A DNA stretch of 56,586 nt from an uncultured Bacteroidota bacterium (lineage in GTDB: Bacteria; Bacteroidota; Bacteroidia; AKYH767-A; OLB10), in NCBI GenBank assembly GCA_900696575.1, contig CAADHD010000020.1, positions 1 to 56,586 of the forward strand, read 5' to 3'. Both the position numbers and the translations under genes were made by a program. Positions 51,595 to 56,586 of this stretch are shown one piece after another. The notes below the pieces were generated by a model. It searched no databases. It worked only from the letters and a program-made list of their open reading frames with translations, and was not told where the DNA came from. Within the stretch, counting starts at the first letter, position 1. The number at the start of each line of letters is the position of its first letter.

Positions 51595-54093
51595 ATGAAA
51601 AATCTCTACTCAAAAATCAGCAGACTGGCATTTCTGTTCTGCATGTTGGCTGCGCTTAATGTGAGCGCACAATCCAATCAATACCTCGACTTTGACGGCA
51701 TTGATGATTTCGTTACCGTTGACAATGCTTCTCAACTCATAGCCGGATCATCAGCCATGAGTATGACCGGATGGTTTTACTGCAATGCTCTTTCTTACGG
51801 ACAAGGCATGATGGGTTTCCGCGCCACACAGGGTGGATTTTATCTGATTCAGTTAAACAACGGGGTGATTGAATGCCGCTTTCTTAATTCCAACGGAACA
51901 TTATACGAGTATGTAGCCCCGGCCAATACTACTGTTCCTCAGGTGTGGCAGCACTTTGCCTGGGTTTACACCGGCTCGCAGGTTCAATTATATGTGAATG
52001 GAAACTTATCAGGCGCGGTGGCAGCATCGGGAACCATTAACAACACTTCCATTCAGTTTGCTATCGGCAAAAGCATACTGAGCGGATTCAACTTTGTTTA
52101 CAACGGAAGAATTGACGAAGTGTCTGTTTGGAACAAAGCATTATCGCAGACCGAAATTCAGGATATGATGAACAATGAACTTTTAGGAACAGAACCCAAT
52201 CTTCAGCTTTACTATAAGTTCAATCAGGGTGTACCGGGCGGAAACAATACCGGAATTTCGTCACTGATTACTGAAGTAAACGCTCCAACCTACAACGGAA
52301 ACTTCAACCTTTTCGCTTTAACCGGCCCGACTTCAAATTTTAACGGAAGTCTGAATCCGTCTTTTCAGGCTATTTCATTCCCTCAGCTTCCTGATAAACT
52401 CACAACCGATCCTCCTTTTAAATTGAATGCAACTGCTACCTCAGGCTTGCCGGTTTATTACCACCTGATTTCAGGGCCGGCATCCATCAGCAACGATTCT
52501 GTTTACCTGGCAGGAACGCCAGGACCTGTTACCATCCGCGCTTATCAGCCCGGCAATGCTTCTTACGATTCTGCTGCTTCCATTTATAACACTTTTAATG
52601 TAATTGACCCTGCATTGAATGTTCCGGTTATTGAACCGCGCAATCCTGTAAACAGTGCCGATGTGTATATGCCTACGCTTTCCACCATGCAACTGGCGGC
52701 CAAGGTTAACATTCCTTACCCGGCATTATTCTCAGTGCAGAATGTTCAGTTTGTAATTAACGGACAAACCATCCCTGCCATTGATCACCAGAATCAGCAT
52801 TACACCGGATGGTGGACTCCGCCTGCTTTCGGGCCTTACACTATTCAGATTGTTTCGACCAGCAATTTCGGGGCTGTGGCTACCGAAACGGTTAACATCA
52901 ACGTTGTATCATCAGTTACCACACTAAACAATGTCCCGGCATTCAGTGGTATATGGCTTGATGCAAATACTCCTTCGGTTACTGTTGACGGAATTCTGCC
53001 TTCCTATGTTGGCGCTTTTGATACCATTGTGGCTACCCTGACGGTTACCTGCCCTCCGGGTGGTTGCGGGCCGTGGGACAGAGTAGCCAGCATTGACCTG
53101 CAGGGACATGACGGCAAATGGTTTGAAATTATCCGTTACATCACCCCTTATGGCGTTCCCTGTTCGCACAGCATCAACCTGGCCGACTATATGTCGCTGT
53201 TGCAAGGCAAGGTAACTTTCCGCGCCAATTGCGCAACGCTTGATAACGGCTTTCAGTATGCTCTTAGTTTTACTTTTAAAGATGGACCGCCTCCGCATAA
53301 ATACAGCCGCGTTGAACAGGTTTGGAAAAACATCTATCCCTTTGGAGATTATGCCAACCTGCAACCTGTTCCTGCATTCTCCATCAACTATCCTAATCTT
53401 ACTGTTGAGGCAAAACTTAAATTAGTAAGCACAGGCCACGGTTGGGGAAATCTGAACACCGGAAATGCTGCCGAATTTTATAATGCTACCCATTCACTTT
53501 TGGTAAATGGGGCGAATACCTATTCGCAGAATAACTGGACAACCTGCAATCCGAATCCTGATGCTTGCCAGCCGCAGAACGGAACATGGACATACAACCG
53601 TGCCGGATGGTGTCCCGGTTCTATTGCACGTTATTTTGATTATGACTTCACTCCGTTTATTTCCTCATCAGCGGTTAACCTTGAGTACAAATTTTTCGCA
53701 GGCTATGTTGACCTCTGCCATCCTAATCATCCTAACTGCATAACAGGTGTTACATGCGCTGACTGCAATGATGGATTTAATCCTACGCTGGATGTAAACT
53801 GCAACATTGTTTACTGGTTTGACGACCCGGCTGCATTGTCGGTTATCGAAAAGGATGAATTGAGTTTTGTCATCTTCCCCAACCCGGCCAGCGGTTTTCT
53901 GAACATGGGCGCATGGAGCACAGGTAAGAAATACACAGTTACCGTATTTAATGTTCTGGGAAATGCTGTAAATAAGTTTGACTGGAACGGACAACTCATA
54001 CAACTTGATCTTACTAATTATTCAAAAGGTATTTACATGATTAAAGTAAGCGACAGCAAACATGCTTTAGTTAAAAAATTGGTTATTCAGTAG
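51595..54093 (+). CDS. T9SS-secreted protein: LamG domain plus PNGase F-like amidase domain
   Basis: 832 residues. Signal peptide 1-25. A LamG/concanavalin domain spans about 28-220 (YLDFDGIDDFVTVDN, WQHFAWVYTGSQVQLYVNG, GRIDEVSVWNKALS). Beta linker domains run to about 440. Residues 445-750 resemble peptide-N-glycosidase F: CPPGGCGPWDRVASI with Asp495 at the position of catalytic Asp60, WFEIIRYITPYG, STGHGWG, AEFYNATH with Glu627 at the place of Glu206, and NRAGWCPG. The position of Glu118 aligns with Cys546 or a neighbour, so one key acid seems lost. The C-terminus (757-832; FVIFPNPASGFLN, GIYMIKVSDSKHALVKKLVI) is a T9SS type A sorting domain. It may cleave N-glycans from glycoproteins outside the cell. 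Confidence 0.88.
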   Translation: MKNLYSKISRLAFLFCMLAALNVSAQSNQYLDFDGIDDFVTVDNASQLIAGSSAMSMTGWFYCNALSYGQGMMGFRATQGGFYLIQLNNGVIECRFLNSNGTLYEYVAPANTTVPQVWQHFAWVYTGSQVQLYVNGNLSGAVAASGTINNTSIQFAIGKSILSGFNFVYNGRIDEVSVWNKALSQTEIQDMMNNELLGTEPNLQLYYKFNQGVPGGNNTGISSLITEVNAPTYNGNFNLFALTGPTSNFNGSLNPSFQAISFPQLPDKLTTDPPFKLNATATSGLPVYYHLISGPASISNDSVYLAGTPGPVTIRAYQPGNASYDSAASIYNTFNVIDPALNVPVIEPRNPVNSADVYMPTLSTMQLAAKVNIPYPALFSVQNVQFVINGQTIPAIDHQNQHYTGWWTPPAFGPYTIQIVSTSNFGAVATETVNINVVSSVTTLNNVPAFSGIWLDANTPSVTVDGILPSYVGAFDTIVATLTVTCPPGGCGPWDRVASIDLQGHDGKWFEIIRYITPYGVPCSHSINLADYMSLLQGKVTFRANCATLDNGFQYALSFTFKDGPPPHKYSRVEQVWKNIYPFGDYANLQPVPAFSINYPNLTVEAKLKLVSTGHGWGNLNTGNAAEFYNATHSLLVNGANTYSQNNWTTCNPNPDACQPQNGTWTYNRAGWCPGSIARYFDYDFTPFISSSAVNLEYKFFAGYVDLCHPNHPNCITGVTCADCNDGFNPTLDVNCNIVYWFDDPAALSVIEKDELSFVIFPNPASGFLNMGAWSTGKKYTVTVFNVLGNAVNKFDWNGQLIQLDLTNYSKGIYMIKVSDSKHALVKKLVIQ

Positions 54094-54124
54094 TTTAACA
54101 GGAAAAACAACCCGACTATTGTCA

Positions 54125-54141
54125 CACCGGCAAAGCCGGTG
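54125..54141 (+). terminator. Hairpin after the SusCD/PNGase locus
   Basis: Perfect 7-bp GC-rich stem CACCGGC-AAA-GCCGGTG, 31 bases past the last stop codon. No long T-run follows. Confidence 0.5.
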
Positions 54142-54559
54142 GTGCTTACTGTTTGTGATGGCAGTAACGAATACAAAAAAAGAAAAATGCAAAGAGCGCA
54201 AATAAGACAATCGCCATAGTTATCGGGACAAACCATAGCCGGTTAGATTAAAACGATCCCGCAATAATGCTGGTTTAACTGCCTGCTCTAATTATAAAGC
54301 ACATTCATAAGCTTTTTGCATTACTGCTAACAACTTGCTGGGGAAATTTCATTTTTTTGATAATGCTTTCCTGAATACTAGTTTGCAAACAAAAAGTGTA
54401 ATCTATACACCAACAACCAGTAAGACTTGCTGGAGAAAGTAATACCAACCAATGGCTTATGGGTAATAGAGCCTGAAAATCAATCCCCTTTTTATTTACG
54501 CCTCTTAGAAGAAGGTTGTGCAAAAGTTACCGTTGTTAGCGGTTGGTTGTTATTGTCTG
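54142..54559. other. AT-rich intergenic stretch with short repeats
   Basis: No gene supported. GCTAACAAC (about 54326) and GTTGTTAGC (about 54532) are inverted copies, and ACTTGCTGGnGAAA occurs twice (about 54332 and 54426). Their meaning is unclear. Confidence 0.3.
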
Positions 54560-55120
54560 TCAGGTACTTTCTTTTCTGCTGTCCCATTCTCGTTTTAGCA
54601 TTGCGAATTGAAATTCACTTCCCCATTTTCCTTTAAAGAAAATATTTTCAATAAAGTGTCCTTCTTGTCTAAAACCTGTACTTTTCAATAGGTTAATTGA
54701 AGCAATGTTTTCAGTGTCAACTATTTCAACTACTCTGTGAATTTTTACCGTGTTAAACAGAAAAGTCAAAATTCCAAGTAGAATTTCTTTTGCGAAACCC
54801 TTTTTTTGTTCGAGATGCGAAATGGTAATGCCAATTTCTGCAATTCTTGTGTCGTATTGGTCAAGTTTAATGGCACAATCGCCAACAAGTTGTCTCGTTT
54901 CATTATTTTCAATACCGTATTGCACCCATTCACCTGCTTTTCCAAAATGTTTTGTCGAGTTGTCTTTAATGAATTCTTCGGCTTGTTCGATTGTCATAAC
55001 GTTAAAACCTTGATATTTTGTAACTTCCGGATTTGAACGATAGATGTGAAAGTCAGAAAGGTCTGTTAATTCGAGGGGTCGAATGTTGAGACGTGTTGTT
55101 TGTATATTTAGTTTTTTCAC
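54560..55120 (-). CDS. GNAT acetyltransferase, RimJ/RimL type
   Basis: 186 residues. It opens TTRLNIRPLELTDLSDFHIY, and has the acetyl-CoA region EIGITISHLEQKKGFAKEIL and the C-terminal HRVVEIVDTENIASINLLKS with TGFRQEGHFIENIFF, all standard in the RimJ/RimL GNAT group that acetylates protein N-termini or small amines. It is probably cytosolic. The gene and its surroundings are clearly richer in A+T than the rest of the window, and it stands alone between inverted repeats, so it may be a recent acquisition. The substrate is unknown. Confidence 0.88.
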   Translation of the reverse strand: MKKLNIQTTRLNIRPLELTDLSDFHIYRSNPEVTKYQGFNVMTIEQAEEFIKDNSTKHFGKAGEWVQYGIENNETRQLVGDCAIKLDQYDTRIAEIGITISHLEQKKGFAKEILLGILTFLFNTVKIHRVVEIVDTENIASINLLKSTGFRQEGHFIENIFFKGKWGSEFQFAMLKREWDSRKEST

Positions 55121-55475
55121 TGTCTGAGTTTCTTTTGTCTATTCCTTGTCAATTGTGTTGTCTTTACAATGACTGACTCGTCCTGAAAAAAGTTTACAGT
55201 TTTTATTGTTAGTCCTGCTATTCATTTACAAAGTTAGTTTTAGTGCTGATATTGGTTTACAGTTGGTTTTTCTGTCCGTTTAATTGTTTGCAGTCGCTGA
55301 AATAAGGTTTTCGTTAACGAAGAAGGGATTAAAGAAGTAAAAAAAAGAAGGGTTTAGAACCACTACTGTTCGTTTACCTACACTGTTTGTTAGAAGCTCA
55401 ACTCTTTGTTTACCTCTCAAAGCCCTTCTTTTTTTTATTTCTTTTAATCTTGATGTTATCCGTAGTTTTACTCTC
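55121..55475. other. AT-rich structured intergenic region with a long-stem terminator
   Basis: No gene. The A-run followed by GAAGGGTTT (about 55339-55356) and AAAGCCCTTC followed by a T-run (about 55418-55435) are inverted copies enclosing about 60 bases, so on the minus strand the gene at 55476 ends in a GAAGGG stem with a T-tract. Inside the loop, GTTTACCT occurs twice (55371 and 55410 area). Confidence 0.5.
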
Positions 55476-56447
55476 TCAATTTTTCACAACCTTACCTTTC
55501 TTAATCACTCCGTTTTTGTTTCTCAACTCGTAAAGATAAATACCTTTTGCAAGTTGTTCTGTGTTTATTGTAATTGAATTTGTAAATGATTGATTGAATA
55601 ATTTTCTTGCAGTGATATCAAACAAGTTCACTTCAATAAGGTCGTTTCTTCTTGCTGCGATATTAATTTTATCAGTAAAAGGATTAGGGAATAAATTTAC
55701 TCCATCATCTTTCATTACTGAATCAATTCCTGAAGTTGAATTACAATTTGTAGAATGAACCGATACACAAACATCATCAATAAGCACATAAGCAGCTGGG
55801 CCGAATCCACCGTTGTTTAGAATTGTTGTAGAAGAATCAGGCTTAAAATTCCCAATTATCAAGTAATTTTCACCCCCATGAGCAATGTAAGTGCCGGAAA
55901 CTTTTTTCCAATTTTGCTTATCAAAGTAATTGCCAGCAGCATTACTTATCTGTGGAGAAAAGGGAATCATTGTTGCGGGAGAAAAGCCGATTACTAAAGT
56001 ATCAGAAAAATAAGCTTGGATTGCATCCGTTGTGTATTGGCAATTATCGCTTGTATTAACGTACATTTCGAAATAGTAATGAACATTAGCAATTAATGGT
56101 GTTATAAATGGTGTTTCAATGTACTCTCTTGTACTGGCACTGGTTGCATGTCTAAGTATTATTCCTGCATACGCCCCTCCACTATGCGCAACTTGATAAC
56201 CTACTGCATTAGTAGGAACGCTTACTGGATTTCCAGCACACGCATTATAATAATCAGGAGAACCAACAGTCGGGCTTATCCAAAACAATGCAGAATCTAT
56301 TTGGCCATAAGAATTAGGACATCCTGAATATTGCTCAAAATCTCCATTGGGCACAAGATTCTGTCCCTCGCTAACTCCGCAAGTGAAAAACATTATGATT
56401 AAGCGACACAGTTTATTCAAAGCAACAAAAAATTTAGGTAACGTCAT
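55476..56447 (-). CDS. T9SS-secreted protein with a carbohydrate-binding-like N-terminal domain
   Basis: 323 residues from the ATG at 56447 (the longer frame to 56501 lacks signal character before it). Signal peptide (FVALNKLCRLIIMFFTC), then NLVPNGDFEQYSGCPNSYGQ and PDYYNACAG, a beta-sandwich of about 200 residues found in many Bacteroidota secreted proteins, sometimes ahead of OmpA domains. Here it is followed by a linker and a T9SS type A sorting domain (NLFPNPFTDKINIAARRNDL, GIYLYELRNKNGVIKKGKVV). It has no catalytic motif and is probably a surface adhesin or glycan-binding protein. It ends at the AT-rich terminator region. Confidence 0.85.
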   Translation of the reverse strand: MTLPKFFVALNKLCRLIIMFFTCGVSEGQNLVPNGDFEQYSGCPNSYGQIDSALFWISPTVGSPDYYNACAGNPVSVPTNAVGYQVAHSGGAYAGIILRHATSASTREYIETPFITPLIANVHYYFEMYVNTSDNCQYTTDAIQAYFSDTLVIGFSPATMIPFSPQISNAAGNYFDKQNWKKVSGTYIAHGGENYLIIGNFKPDSSTTILNNGGFGPAAYVLIDDVCVSVHSTNCNSTSGIDSVMKDDGVNLFPNPFTDKINIAARRNDLIEVNLFDITARKLFNQSFTNSITINTEQLAKGIYLYELRNKNGVIKKGKVVKN

Positions 56448-56586
56448 AGCCGAGGCAAGCTGTGAAAAAACTCCACCTTCAATTTGTGAGTAACTTCTCA
56501 TGGTTGCACAAAAATAATTGTTTGCCGGAAATGATATTTACTGCCGTAAAAATAAACCATGCAGCATATTACCGGTACCGACCGTC
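56448..56586. other. Window end, no feature recognised
   Basis: About 140 bases upstream of the T9SS protein. No promoter box or coding start was identified with confidence. Confidence 0.3.

Noticed and set aside
54427-54636. 69-codon frame downstream of the PNGase-like gene
   Set aside because: Overlaps the GNAT gene end and intergenic AT-rich sequence, with no family features.

Overview
The window looks like chromosomal DNA of a Bacteroidota member, probably of the Sphingobacteriia/Chitinophagia type rather than Bacteroides. The evidence is a SusC/SusD pair, several proteins with type IX secretion (T9SS) C-terminal sorting domains, SprB-like and SBBP repeat surface proteins, a DUF4270 lipoprotein next to a short starch-synthase-like protein and glmS, the futalosine menaquinone enzyme MqnC, a clade II type nitrous-oxide reductase operon, and exact TAnnTTTG promoter boxes. 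Most of it is ordinary chromosome. Repeat-rich or decayed stretches lie at about 5.4-7.4 kb, 15.4-16.5 kb, 27.4-27.7 kb and 54.1-55.5 kb.

Layout. 1-4.2 kb (minus): a partial SBBP-repeat secreted protein, an SprB/tail-fibre-like surface protein, ybeY and pepA. 4.2-7.4 kb (plus): mqnC, then an array of hairpin repeats with a GxxExxY nuclease-like gene inside the loop of one unit, then a membrane-protein gene broken by two compensating frameshifts. 7.8-15.2 kb (minus): ssb and a seven-gene nos operon, transcribed as fasciclin lipoprotein, cytochrome c, nosZ, a membrane-NosL fusion, nosD, nosF, nosY. A CRP/FNR-like palindrome lies upstream. 15.4-16.4 kb holds an Rrf2-regulator remnant and broken T9SS genes. 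16.9-19.1 kb: ferritin and an S41 protease. 19.1-24.3 kb (minus): ubiX, yajQ, glmS, DUF4270 and a GT5-like protein. 24.4-30.9 kb (plus): a large BNR/VPS10-like secreted propeller, an orphan histidine kinase, gpsA and a GT9 glycosyltransferase. 30.9-37.2 kb (minus): a TonB receptor, a GNAT enzyme, mreB and purH. 37.7-46.1 kb (plus): a TPP riboswitch with a TonB receptor (probable thiamin uptake), a lipoprotein, rnpA, yidD, a second S41 protease, manC and a GNAT-fold protein, followed by tRNA-Lys. 46.5-54.1 kb (plus): SusC, SusD and a T9SS-secreted LamG/PNGase F-like protein. 54.5-56.4 kb (minus): an AT-rich GNAT gene and a T9SS adhesin-like protein.

How the parts work together. The nos operon gives a complete route for N2O respiration: electron delivery (cytochrome c), the reductase, copper delivery (NosL) and the NosDFY maturation system. 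MqnC and UbiX fit menaquinone synthesis by the futalosine route, which would feed that chain. The SusCD and PNGase F-like trio looks like a small locus for capturing N-glycans or glycopeptides. The riboswitch-controlled receptor would take up thiamin when it is scarce. The main candidates for undescribed biology are the nuclease-in-hairpin array, the PNGase F-like SusCD locus with altered active-site positions, and the membrane-NosL fusion behind a fasciclin lipoprotein.
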